Source: Chitinophaga pinensis (lineage in GTDB: Bacteria > Bacteroidota > Bacteroidia > Flavobacteriales_D > Crocinitomicaceae). From it: 43,416 nucleotides of DNA. Every line of letters begins with the position of its first letter. Position 1 is the stretch's first letter. Under the pieces are notes generated by a model. It searched no databases. It saw only the letters and a program-made list of their open reading frames with translations, and was not told where the DNA came from. A program made the translations under genes and the position numbers. The DNA is taken from the NCBI GenBank assembly GCA_945902745.1, contig CAMDNE010000023.1, positions 1 to 43,416 of the forward strand, read 5' to 3'. This document shows positions 9,276 to 17,184 of the stretch, piece by piece.

Positions 9276-10534
9276 GGCCATTTAAAAACCCATGCTCTTG
9301 ATGAAATACTGCGTGCCTTTAAAAGTTCATTGTTTGCTTCTTCTAAAGAACTATAAGACGAAATACTTACGATATATAAATTGTCAAATTGACCTATTAT
9401 TACCGATTGATTCCCTTCAGTAACTAAACGATTTTGATACCTGTCTGCATTTGATTTCTCAGTAAATGCGCCCCCAATAATGTGATAATGGTTAGTACTA
9501 TTAACCACCGGTTCAGGATTTAACTGTTCAACAATGTCTTTTGTTTCTGTTAGTTTTTCTTGATTTAGATTTTCCTCTTTCGCTTTTTCTGAGATGTTTG
9601 TTACTTGATTTTGTTTCGTGTCTTCTGAATCTTTCGTTGAACTGTTTTTTGTTTCTTTAACTGCCATTTCTTTTGCTTTAAAAGGCACGAATTTTTCTAA
9701 ACTATTATAAAACAAACCAAAAGTCAACGTTCCTCCAACCAATAAAACACCAACTACAATTAAAAAGTAGAATGCGGGTTTTCTGCGCTTTTTATCTTTT
9801 TTAATTTTTTCAATAATCGGTTTTTTGGGACGTTCAATTTTTGCATTCAAAGGCGGAACATCCAAATCATCCGCCCATTGATCAGCTTCTGAATAGTTTG
9901 ATGTTTCTGGCTCTATTGTATATTCTGTAAGAGAAGAATTCTCAAGAACGGTTGGTTCTTCAACTGGGATATTATCTACCTGTTCTGAATTATTATTCTT
10001 ATCGACAATTACCTCTACTGTTTCAATCGCACTATCTGTAGTGCTTTCTTCATCAATTTGTTGTTCGTTATTTTTTTTAACTTCTTCTGGAATTGAATCT
10101 TCTGGTAATTCTTCGGGAACAATTTCTGTCATTACTGCTTCTTCAAGAATAACAGTTTCAATTGGTGATTCTGTTATTTCGACCGTTTTTTCAGAAATCG
10201 GATTTTCAACGTTCGTCCCTTTGTTCCAAGAATTGAATTCGATATCGCCACTTGGGTTTTTAATGAATGATCCAAATTGATACATGTCATACGATTCTCC
10301 ACTATTTAATTTAGCTTCAATTTCACGAACATATTTGGCAATTAAATTTTTAGCATCATTATCAGATATACCTTCTGTTTCAGAGATGTATAGAGATAAT
10401 TTGCCGTCATCGTACTTTAAATAGGGCATAAATAAACATTCACCTGTTTCTGGATTCGTTAAATTAAGGGCTCCTAAACCAGGGATAATTATAGTGTTGA
10501 ATGCTTTTAGAATTTCTACAAGGTACTTGTCCAT
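9263..10534 (-). CDS. HU-CCDC81 domain / SPOR domain membrane protein
   Basis: A 423-aa single-pass membrane protein. Residues 1-105 match the bacterial HU-CCDC81 domain, a divergent relative of the HU/IHF DNA-binding fold (AFNTIIIPGLGAL, YDMYQFGSF). A long acidic Glu/Thr/Val-rich linker follows (about 110-230), then a strongly basic patch (KKDKKRRK, 245-252), one membrane helix (254-276), a Lys/Glu-rich stalk, and a C-terminal SPOR domain (about 348-420). SPOR domains bind denuded septal peptidoglycan, so the C terminus should be periplasmic and the HU-like part cytoplasmic, as in FtsN topology. A role in division or envelope-chromosome linkage is inferred. It is last in the minus-strand run that begins with ribD. 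Confidence 0.87.
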   Translation of the reverse strand: MDKYLVEILKAFNTIIIPGLGALNLTNPETGECLFMPYLKYDDGKLSLYISETEGISDNDAKNLIAKYVREIEAKLNSGESYDMYQFGSFIKNPSGDIEFNSWNKGTNVENPISEKTVEITESPIETVILEEAVMTEIVPEELPEDSIPEEVKKNNEQQIDEESTTDSAIETVEVIVDKNNNSEQVDNIPVEEPTVLENSSLTEYTIEPETSNYSEADQWADDLDVPPLNAKIERPKKPIIEKIKKDKKRRKPAFYFLIVVGVLLVGGTLTFGLFYNSLEKFVPFKAKEMAVKETKNSSTKDSEDTKQNQVTNISEKAKEENLNQEKLTETKDIVEQLNPEPVVNSTNHYHIIGGAFTEKSNADRYQNRLVTEGNQSVIIGQFDNLYIVSISSYSSLEEANNELLKARSISSRAWVFKWPYTD

Positions 10535-10577
10535 GCCAAATAATTTATACTAATTTAATAAATTGTCTTTTAACTTT

Positions 10578-11432
10578 TTAGAACATTTGGTTAAAACGAA
10601 AAGTTTGAGCTAATCTTACACCTTTTTCTGTCATCTGAAGTGTGCAACATTCATTCGCACTATCATGCTCAAGGAATAAGACAAATTCATTTTTCACAGC
10701 ATTGTTTAAAAACTTTTCTTTTTCACTCATAGTGATTAAAGGTCGTGTGTCATATCCCATAACAAATGGTAAAGGAATGTGTCCTACACTTGGTAATAGA
10801 TCTGCCATAAAAACGATTGTTTTATTTTGGTAAGTAATGTGAGGAATCATCATGCTTTCGGTATGACCGTCAACAAACAATACATCAAAGTTTTCGAATA
10901 CATTTTTAGTGAAATCTCCCATTCTTTCAATGAATTTCAATTGTCCACTTTCTTGAATTGGTAAAATGTTCTCACTTAAAAAGGATGCCTTTTCTCTTGG
11001 ATTTGGTTCTGTTGCCCATTTCCAATGGTTTTCTGTACTCCAATAAGTAGCATTTTTAAAAGCTGGTTCGAACCCTGTTCTATCTTTATTCCATTGAATT
11101 GCACCACCACAATGGTCAAAATGAAGATGTGTTAAAAAAACATCGGTAATATCATTTGGTGAAAATCCGAGAGACTTTAAATTCCCAATTAAGCTATCAT
11201 TTCCATGCATATAGTAATGCGAAAAAAACTTTTCCGATTGCTTGTCACCAATTCCAGCATCAATTAAAATTAGTTTATTTCCATCTTCGATTAACAAAGA
11301 GCGCATTGACCAATCACACATGTTATTCGCATCAGCTGGGTTGGTTTTTTGCCACATAGATTTCGGAACGACACCAAACATTGCTCCGCCGTCTAATTTG
11401 AAATTTCCAGTATTAAGTGGGTGAATTTTCAT
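10578..11432 (-). CDS. Metallo-beta-lactamase-fold hydrolase (lactonase-like)
   Basis: A 284-aa MBL-fold protein. The metal-binding motif HLHFDH (His102, His104, Asp106, His107) is intact, and His190, Asp211 and His256 complete the two-metal site. The extended N-terminal part (MFGVVPKSMW) and overall length resemble the AHL-lactonase/AttM-like branch, but many members have unrelated or unknown substrates, so I do not assign one. There is no signal peptide, so it is cytoplasmic. It sits 20 bp after the EamA transporter gene and 43 bp before the HU/SPOR gene, all on the minus strand, which suggests one transcript. Confidence 0.85.
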   Translation of the reverse strand: MKIHPLNTGNFKLDGGAMFGVVPKSMWQKTNPADANNMCDWSMRSLLIEDGNKLILIDAGIGDKQSEKFFSHYYMHGNDSLIGNLKSLGFSPNDITDVFLTHLHFDHCGGAIQWNKDRTGFEPAFKNATYWSTENHWKWATEPNPREKASFLSENILPIQESGQLKFIERMGDFTKNVFENFDVLFVDGHTESMMIPHITYQNKTIVFMADLLPSVGHIPLPFVMGYDTRPLITMSEKEKFLNNAVKNEFVLFLEHDSANECCTLQMTEKGVRLAQTFRFNQMF

Positions 11433-11452
11433 GTGTTTATTGTTTTAATAAT

Positions 11453-12325
11453 TCAGTTCAGATTTGCGAAATACAAAAGTACAATCGCTGTAATTGCTGC
11501 GATTAAACCTAAAATTTTTCTAACAGTAACATTTTCTTTAAAAGCTATAAATCCAACTAATGCAGCAATCATAACAACCGATACGTTCATTATTGCAAGA
11601 ACGGTTGAATCATTCCAACCTGTTGATTTATAGGAAACGATTAAGAGGTAAATTGAAAAGTAATTCGGAATACCAAGGATAATTCCTGCAAGAATATTTC
11701 GAGAGGAGAAAACTGTTTTTTTACTATAAATACGATAGAGTAGAATTACGAATCCTATACATCCTGCTAATCCAAATCCGAAGGCTGAAAAAAGTGAAGG
11801 AGTTAATATGTTTAATTCGTATTTCTGAACATAATTCAATACGAAATCTAAGAATCCACTGCCGATAAAAAGAATTAAGAGCATCCATAAGGATGTATTC
11901 GTCTTGTTTTCTGTGGTCTTAGAAAATGTAACTAAGAATACGCCTAAAAATGCAAAGATAATTCCTGCTATTTTCAAGGCAGAAAGTGATTCACGGTATA
12001 AAACAATCATGAACATCATGGATATTGCCATGCTCATTTTTACAGCAATCGAAGTAAGTGCTACTCCATTTTTCTGAGAACTAATTCCCATCAAAATGAA
12101 CAAGGAAATAAATAGAATTGCGCATAAAACAATATACCAATGCCAATTTCCAGAATCTAAGGCAGCAGCATTCCATTCTTTTCCAAATAGCAGAACACCA
12201 CAAACGAACGCCGTGAAATAATTGAAAACGATGGCTTGAAAAGTATCAATTTTGAATTTGGGGAACAGTTTGAAAATAATAAAAATCAAACTTGAACAAA
12301 GGATGGAGATTAGTAATGGGATCAT
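11453..12325 (-). CDS. EamA/DMT-family membrane transporter
   Basis: A 290-aa integral membrane protein with about ten predicted helices in two repeated five-helix halves, the drug/metabolite transporter (EamA) layout. A typical C-terminal-half signature is SVVMIAALVGFIAFKENVTVRKILG, where the acidic-plus-positive loop precedes the last helix. The substrate cannot be read from sequence. Its ATG overlaps the ribD stop by 4 bases (ATGA), so it is translationally coupled to riboflavin synthesis. Export or import of a flavin-related compound is a possible but untested reading. Confidence 0.82.
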   Translation of the reverse strand: MIPLLISILCSSLIFIIFKLFPKFKIDTFQAIVFNYFTAFVCGVLLFGKEWNAAALDSGNWHWYIVLCAILFISLFILMGISSQKNGVALTSIAVKMSMAISMMFMIVLYRESLSALKIAGIIFAFLGVFLVTFSKTTENKTNTSLWMLLILFIGSGFLDFVLNYVQKYELNILTPSLFSAFGFGLAGCIGFVILLYRIYSKKTVFSSRNILAGIILGIPNYFSIYLLIVSYKSTGWNDSTVLAIMNVSVVMIAALVGFIAFKENVTVRKILGLIAAITAIVLLYFANLN

Positions 12326-13356
12326 TTTCTGAAATAATGATAAACAGTGTCTGTTGAAAATGGGTAACTATATGCAGGAACTTTGTTGATGGTTGGAGCT
12401 TTTGTGCCTTCACCAAAAAGTGTATTACCTACAATAACACGTGCTTCATCCCAAACATTTCCAAAAATAAAATACTGCAAGGTTCTACTTCCGCCTTCCA
12501 CAAAAACAGATAGTATGTTTCGCTTATATAATTCTTCTAATATTAGTTCTGTATTCGTTTCACTAATTTTTATCCATTCAATCATTCCTTTTACTTCATT
12601 TCTAGAACGATTGAAAATGATAGTTGGTGCATCATCGGAAAAAATATTGAGTTCCTCCGAGAGTTGTAATTGGCTATCAATAATAATTCTTGTCGGATTC
12701 ACACCGCTGAATTCACGCACGGTAAGTGATGGATTGTCGTTTTGAACCGTTTTTCTTCCAACTAAAATACTTTGTTCTTCCGAACGCCATTTATGAACCA
12801 GCGCTTTTGTTTCAGGCGCCGAAATCCAATTAACTCCTTGTTCTTCTGAATCACGAATTTTATCTAAATAACCATCCTTTGTTTGTGCCCATTTGAGAAT
12901 AACATAAGGTCGTTGTCGTTCGTGAAAAGTGAAAAAACGTTTATTGAGTTCCTTGCATTTTTTTTCAAGGATTCCAATTTGAACATCAATTCCAGCTTTA
13001 TTGAGTCTTTCAATACCTTTTCCACTAACTTTTGTATGAATGTCTTTGCAACCGATAATTACTCTTGGAATTCCCATTTCAACTATTAAATCTGAACAAG
13101 GAGGGGTTTTTCCAAAATGAGAACAAGGCTCTAAAGAAACATAAATTGTTGAGTTTTTCAGAAGGGATTTGTCTTGAACAGCATTTATAGCATTAACTTC
13201 TGCATGTGCTTCGCCATAACGTTGATGGAAACCTTCACCAATAATTTTGTCATCGTACACAATTACAGCACCAACCATCGGATTAGGAGCAACAAGCCCT
13301 TGTCCCAATCGTGCAAGTTCTATGCAACGCTGCATGTATATTTCGTCTGAATTCAC
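12322..13356 (-). CDS. ribD: Bifunctional diaminohydroxyphosphoribosylaminopyrimidine deaminase / reductase
   Basis: A riboflavin-pathway enzyme: the N-terminal zinc deaminase and C-terminal NADPH reductase act in turn on the GTP-cyclohydrolase II product. The deaminase zinc site is complete: His51-Ala-Glu53, then Cys78 and Cys87 in SLEPCSHFGKTPPC. The reductase domain starts near residue 148 and includes VFVEGGSRTLQ. At 344 aa it is close to the usual 350-370. It heads a minus-strand run with the EamA gene. I see no FMN riboswitch upstream, and the other rib genes are not in this window. Confidence 0.94.
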   Translation of the reverse strand: MNSDEIYMQRCIELARLGQGLVAPNPMVGAVIVYDDKIIGEGFHQRYGEAHAEVNAINAVQDKSLLKNSTIYVSLEPCSHFGKTPPCSDLIVEMGIPRVIIGCKDIHTKVSGKGIERLNKAGIDVQIGILEKKCKELNKRFFTFHERQRPYVILKWAQTKDGYLDKIRDSEEQGVNWISAPETKALVHKWRSEEQSILVGRKTVQNDNPSLTVREFSGVNPTRIIIDSQLQLSEELNIFSDDAPTIIFNRSRNEVKGMIEWIKISETNTELILEELYKRNILSVFVEGGSRTLQYFIFGNVWDEARVIVGNTLFGEGTKAPTINKVPAYSYPFSTDTVYHYFRK

Positions 13357-13384
13357 AAGGACGAAGATACAGTATTCAAATTCA

Positions 13385-13419
13385 AATTGCGAATTACGAA
13401 TTAGGAATTGTCAAATACG
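13385..13419. repeat. Degenerate AATTACG heptad array (5 units)
   Basis: Five successive 7-base units: AATTGCG, AATTACG, AATTAGG, AATTGTC, AAATACG. It lies between divergent ribD and the MFS gene and uses the same unit as the perfect array at 21820-21861. Confidence 0.55.
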
Positions 13420-13454
13420 AAGTTCAATTCAGGTGAAAATGTTATTTTCGTTCT

Positions 13455-14762
13455 ATGGAAAAAACCAAATTGAGAAAGAAGAATTTTCAGATTGCATTGA
13501 TATTAGTTGTGGCAGCATTGGGTTATTTTGTTGACATCTATGATCTCGTTTTATTTGGTGTCGTGAAAGGTGAGAGTCTAAAGCAGATTATGCCCTTAGC
13601 TACGGATAATGCTATTGCGGCAACTGGAAAGTTTCTCTTTAATATGCAGATGTTGGGAATGCTTTTCGGCGGATTGCTTTGGGGAATATTGGGAGATAAA
13701 AAGGGTAGATTAAAAGTGCTTTTTGGTTCGATTTTATTGTATTCAATAGCCAATATTGCCAATGCTTTTGTAACGGATGTTTCAACCTATGCAGTGATTC
13801 GTATTATTGCTGGAATTGGTTTGGCAGGGGAATTAGGCGCTGGAATTACATTGGTTTCAGAAATGATGTCAAAAGAAAAAAGGGGATATGGAACAATGAT
13901 AATCGTAACTTTTGGTGCGCTGGGAGCAGTAGTAGCGTCGCTTGTTGGATCGAAAGGGGAAGTGATTGGCGATTTCTTTTATTCTACTATTGGGATTCAA
14001 TTTGCGAATTGGCAAGTTGCGTATATTGTAGGAGGAATAATGGGATTGGTGCTATTATTGTTGCGGGTTGGAACAATAGAATCCGACTTCTTTAAAAACG
14101 TGAAACACGATGAAGGAGTGAAAAAAGGAGATTTAAAACTCATCTTTAAGAACAAGAAAAACTTGGTGAAATACCTTCATTGTATTTTCATTGGGATCCC
14201 TATTTGGTTTGTGATTGGCTTGTTGATTATGAACTCGAAAGATAATTTTGGTCCTTGGTTAGGTGTAGAAAATGTTGTAAATGGAAAAGCTGTAATGTAT
14301 GCTTACATTGGTTTGTCATTTGGGGATTTGCTTTCAGGAATCTTAAGTCAAATTTTGAAAAGCAGGAAAATAGTCGTTTACCTTTATTTGCTATTCACGT
14401 TTGTATTGACAATCATTTTCTTATTTGTTCTGAAAGATATTTCTTTGAACACGTATTATTTGATGTGTTTTTTATTGGGAACAGGAACAGGTTATTGGGC
14501 GATATTTGTAACAATAGCAGCAGAACAATTCGGAACGAATATCAGGTCTACAGCGGCAAATACAATTCCTAATTTTGTTAGAGGTTCAGTGAGTTTAATC
14601 ACCTTATCTTTCGGGATGTTGGTTTCGTTTAATTTGAATGATGGAATTTCTGCTTTAATTGTTGGTGTTCTGTTCTTGTTGATAGCACTTTATAGCATAA
14701 GCCAATTAAAAGAAACATTTGGGAAAGATTTGAATTATCTTGAAACGGGAGAGATTATTTAA
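13455..14762 (+). CDS. Major facilitator superfamily transporter
   Basis: A 435-aa protein with about 12 membrane helices. The MFS loop 2-3 motif appears as GILGDKKGRLKVLFG (about 78-92). The N-terminal helix with FVDIYDLVLFG and the RIIAGIGLAGELGAG segment resemble the metabolite:H+ symporter / sugar-porter branch, but the substrate is not assignable. It is divergent from ribD and convergent with the 203-aa secreted protein, ending 15 bp before that gene's end. A candidate but imperfect -7 element (TATTTTCG) lies just upstream. Confidence 0.86.
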   Translation: MEKTKLRKKNFQIALILVVAALGYFVDIYDLVLFGVVKGESLKQIMPLATDNAIAATGKFLFNMQMLGMLFGGLLWGILGDKKGRLKVLFGSILLYSIANIANAFVTDVSTYAVIRIIAGIGLAGELGAGITLVSEMMSKEKRGYGTMIIVTFGALGAVVASLVGSKGEVIGDFFYSTIGIQFANWQVAYIVGGIMGLVLLLLRVGTIESDFFKNVKHDEGVKKGDLKLIFKNKKNLVKYLHCIFIGIPIWFVIGLLIMNSKDNFGPWLGVENVVNGKAVMYAYIGLSFGDLLSGILSQILKSRKIVVYLYLLFTFVLTIIFLFVLKDISLNTYYLMCFLLGTGTGYWAIFVTIAAEQFGTNIRSTAANTIPNFVRGSVSLITLSFGMLVSFNLNDGISALIVGVLFLLIALYSISQLKETFGKDLNYLETGEII

Positions 14763-14777
14763 TTGAACTTAGGTTAA

Positions 14778-15389
14778 CTATTCTTTTTCCCAAAGGCGTT
14801 TATGTGTCCCTTTATGCTTTTCTCGTCTCCATTGATGTTCCTTCGCTTGGTGTATTAATTTTCTACGCACAATTTTGGGATAGAATATTTTTCTCCAAGA
14901 TTTAAAGAATGAAAATTTTTTTAAAACACCAATTTGCGCTAATATTTCATATGTTGAGGAACCACATCTGTATCCGAAAAAGGCATAATCATATGGAGTA
15001 TTGCTGATATAATTTTTGCAAATTGAATCAAATTGTAATCGCTTATCATGAGAAATAGGAATATGAATAACGAGTGTTTTCACACTGTCAACATCTTTAT
15101 CCATAATATGATTGAATTCATCAATTGATTGAAAAGCATATTTGCCATTTTTGTTTTTTTTGTGCTGAAAAATGTGAACATTCCCTTCATAGAAAAAACT
15201 CAAATAACATGTGTCGTTGCATCGAATGCCAACATGACCACCAAGCATTCCACCAAACCAAATTTTTTGATCTTTTTTATGCTCTGGTCTTGGTTTTGAA
15301 CCGTATAGAAAACGCACTTGCAGCGTGTCCATTTGAGTGAATCCGGTAAATGAGAAAAAGATTAAATAGATATGTAATAAATACCTCAT
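14778..15389 (-). CDS. Exported protein with conserved-looking His and Cys, possible NlpC/P60-like fold
   Basis: A 203-aa protein with a signal peptide (about 1-18, ending TGFTQ). I do not recognise a family with certainty. The order GGHVGI (His near residue 51), then YDYAFFGYRCGSSTYEIL (Cys near residue 142) recalls permuted NlpC/P60- and YiiX-like papain-fold enzymes, where His precedes the nucleophilic Cys. The C-terminal 50 residues are very basic (RRKLIHQAKEHQWRREKHKG). A periplasmic amidase or peptidase is a hypothesis only. The gene starts 14 bp after a strong terminator, so it probably has weak or read-through expression unless a promoter overlaps the hairpin. Confidence 0.7.
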   Translation of the reverse strand: MRYLLHIYLIFFSFTGFTQMDTLQVRFLYGSKPRPEHKKDQKIWFGGMLGGHVGIRCNDTCYLSFFYEGNVHIFQHKKNKNGKYAFQSIDEFNHIMDKDVDSVKTLVIHIPISHDKRLQFDSICKNYISNTPYDYAFFGYRCGSSTYEILAQIGVLKKFSFFKSWRKIFYPKIVRRKLIHQAKEHQWRREKHKGTHKRLWEKE

Positions 15390-15402
15390 TTTCTAAAATA
15401 AA

Positions 15403-15429
15403 AAACCGTCCGTCAGCTGACGGACGGTT
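15403..15429 (-). terminator. Perfect-palindrome terminator of the peroxiredoxin gene
   Basis: The 26 bases at 15404-15429 are a perfect palindrome (half AACCGTCCGTCAG). On the minus strand the stem runs straight into TTTTTTATTTTA, a rho-independent terminator 26 bp after the peroxiredoxin stop. It also lies in the leader of the next minus-strand gene. Confidence 0.85.
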
Positions 15430-15455
15430 AAGATAACACTATTGAAAGTTAATTT

Positions 15456-16088
15456 TTAATGTTTTGAAAGGTATTCAGCAACACCTTTAAAGGTGTCTTT
15501 CATTCCTTCATCACCTTTATGCCAGTTTGCAGGACAAACTTCACCATTTTCTTCTACAAATTGTAAGGCATCTACCATTCGTAAGGCCTCTTCAACGTTT
15601 CTACCAAGCGGGTTGATATTCACTATTTGGTGCACAACAGTTCCAGACTTGTCAATTAGAAACAAACCTCTATATGCAGTCATCGGTCCAGAAGCGGTAA
15701 GTTTTCCTTCCATATCATATTCGTATTCACCAGCTAAAACTCCAAATGCTTCAGAAATAGTTTTTGTAGTATCTGCGACGATTGGATATTTTACTCCTTC
15801 TATGCCACCATGGTTTTTTGGCATTTGTAACCATCCCCAATGAGATTCTTCAGTATCTGTTGAACAAGCTACAACTTTCACACCTCTTGCTTCGAAATCT
15901 GAAAGTCTTGCTTGAAAAGCATGCAATTCAGAAGGACAAACAAATGTGAAATCTTTCGGGTAAAAGAAGAATAATACATGATTTTTTCCTAAATATTGAT
16001 CCAATGAGAAATCTTTAACGATCTCTATTCCGTTTACAACGGCAGCAGCCTTGAAAGATGGTGCTTTTTTTCCTACTAAAACGCTCAT
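15456..16088 (-). CDS. Typical 2-Cys peroxiredoxin (AhpC/Prx1 type)
   Basis: A thiol peroxidase that reduces hydrogen peroxide, organic peroxides and peroxynitrite. From the chosen ATG (MSVLVGKKAP) it is 210 aa. Cys51 in FTFVCPSE is the peroxidatic cysteine and Cys185 in EVCPANWHKG is the resolving cysteine of the obligate homodimer. Asp75-region and Arg140 residues fit the active site. A 27-codon upstream extension exists but is low-complexity Lys/Asn/Ile and does not belong to the family. It is divergent from an OxyR homologue whose start is 154 bp away, and it is followed by a strong terminator, so it is a single-gene transcript likely induced by peroxide. No AhpF-like reductase is adjacent. 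Confidence 0.95.
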   Translation of the reverse strand: MSVLVGKKAPSFKAAAVVNGIEIVKDFSLDQYLGKNHVLFFFYPKDFTFVCPSELHAFQARLSDFEARGVKVVACSTDTEESHWGWLQMPKNHGGIEGVKYPIVADTTKTISEAFGVLAGEYEYDMEGKLTASGPMTAYRGLFLIDKSGTVVHQIVNINPLGRNVEEALRMVDALQFVEENGEVCPANWHKGDEGMKDTFKGVAEYLSKH

Positions 16089-16176
16089 TTTATTTTTGTT
16101 TTTAATGTTGATTTTCGTTGATGTAAATTTACTCCTTTTTAAAATTAAACAGATTAAATTTACGCTCAATCTTTGA

Positions 16177-16184
16177 CAAAGATA
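16177..16184 (-). promoter_or_regulatory. Possible -7 element for the peroxiredoxin gene
   Basis: Read on the minus strand this is TATCTTTG, a match to TAnnTTTG. It lies about 89 bp before the peroxiredoxin ATG in the oxyR/peroxiredoxin gap. No standard TTG -33 element is seen at the right spacing, which would fit a promoter that needs an activator such as OxyR. Confidence 0.38.
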
Positions 16185-16198
16185 CCACCGAAATTCTA

Positions 16199-16226
16199 TT
16201 GTTATTATCGATTAATTTTATATTTA
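16199..16226 (+). promoter_or_regulatory. Possible oxyR promoter
   Basis: TTG at 16199-16201 is separated by 17 bases from TATATTTA (16219-16226), one base off TAnnTTTG. It lies 16 bp before the oxyR ATG. The two divergent promoters would be about 35 bp apart, close enough for one OxyR tetramer to touch both. Confidence 0.33.
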
Positions 16227-16242
16227 CATAAATTTAATCTAT

Positions 16243-17181
16243 ATGATTTCAATTCAACAAATGCAATACATTTTAGTATTGAGTGAACAAAAGCAATTTC
16301 AGCGAGCGAGTGAACTATGTTTTGTAACACAACCAACCTTGTCCATGCAAGTGAAAAAGGCAGAAGAGGATTTGGGTTACGCCATTTTTGATAGGTCAAA
16401 AAATCCAATAGAATTAACTATTTATGGCATGAAATTAATTCCTTTGATTCGGGACGTACTGAATGAAACTGGTAAAATTGAAGTGCTAACGAAAAAATTC
16501 AAAGGGATTTACAAAGAACAAGTAAGAATTGGAATCATTCCAACGATTGCAAGTTATTTAGTTGCTGATATGTTTTCTCTTTGGCAAGAAAAATTAAAAG
16601 GAATACAATTAATTATTCTTGAACAAAAGACAGAGGAGTTATTAGTTTCACTCGAGCGAAAAGAATTGGACATGGCTATTTTGGCGGGACCTCTTAATGA
16701 TTCAAAAATGAGAACAATTCCACTCTTTAAAGAAGAAATTCTAGCATTTTGCCCAAGTTTAAAAAATAAAACAATCTTAACGAATGACCTAAATGATTTA
16801 CATCCCTGGTTGTTGAGTAAAGGGAATTGTTTGCGAACCCAAATGATCCAATTTTGTGAAATTAAAGAGGATAATGAATCAGATTCTTGGAATTATGAAG
16901 GCGGAAATATTGAACTATTAATGAAAATGGTTGAGCAGAATGGCGGTTATACCCTGGTTCCTAAAAATTATCATTTAACCGAGCAACAGAGGAAACAATT
17001 AAGGTCAATCAAAACAAGGAATGGCTCAGATGAAGCGGTTCCGGCGAGAGAGATTATTGCTATTTCACCAAATAAATCACTAAAATGGAATTCATTAGAT
17101 GCGCTAATTCGTGAAGTTCAAGTGAATTATAACAAGGAAAGGGAAGATATAAAAATGTCAGTTTTGAATTGGAATGGTTAG
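16243..17181 (+). CDS. oxyR: LysR-family peroxide sensor OxyR
   Basis: A 312-aa LysR-type regulator with an N-terminal winged helix-turn-helix (about 1-60) and a periplasmic-binding-like effector domain (about 92-300). Cys196 and Cys205 in KGNCLRTQMIQFC reproduce the E. coli OxyR Cys199-X8-Cys208 pair that forms the regulatory disulfide, including the CLR core. That spacing and the divergent peroxiredoxin gene make the OxyR assignment strong. It probably activates the peroxiredoxin when oxidised and represses itself. It ends 3 bp before the end of convergent waaA. Confidence 0.93.
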   Translation: MISIQQMQYILVLSEQKQFQRASELCFVTQPTLSMQVKKAEEDLGYAIFDRSKNPIELTIYGMKLIPLIRDVLNETGKIEVLTKKFKGIYKEQVRIGIIPTIASYLVADMFSLWQEKLKGIQLIILEQKTEELLVSLERKELDMAILAGPLNDSKMRTIPLFKEEILAFCPSLKNKTILTNDLNDLHPWLLSKGNCLRTQMIQFCEIKEDNESDSWNYEGGNIELLMKMVEQNGGYTLVPKNYHLTEQQRKQLRSIKTRNGSDEAVPAREIIAISPNKSLKWNSLDALIREVQVNYNKEREDIKMSVLNWNG

Positions 17182-17184
17182 CAG

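Noticed and set aside
12383-12745. Antisense open frame of 120 codons inside ribD
   Set aside because: It is fully contained in ribD, whose reductase domain explains the sequence.
13357-13454. FMN riboswitch upstream of ribD
   Set aside because: The 98-bp gap holds heptad repeats and no conserved RFN-element sequence or multi-stem fold.
16089-16169. 27-codon N-terminal extension of the peroxiredoxin
   Set aside because: It is low-complexity Lys/Asn/Ile sequence, absent from the family, and falls in the shared regulatory gap with oxyR.
16089-16242. A defined OxyR operator
   Set aside because: I looked for ATAG-N7-CTAT type spacing and found only scattered half-matches, so I do not mark a site.
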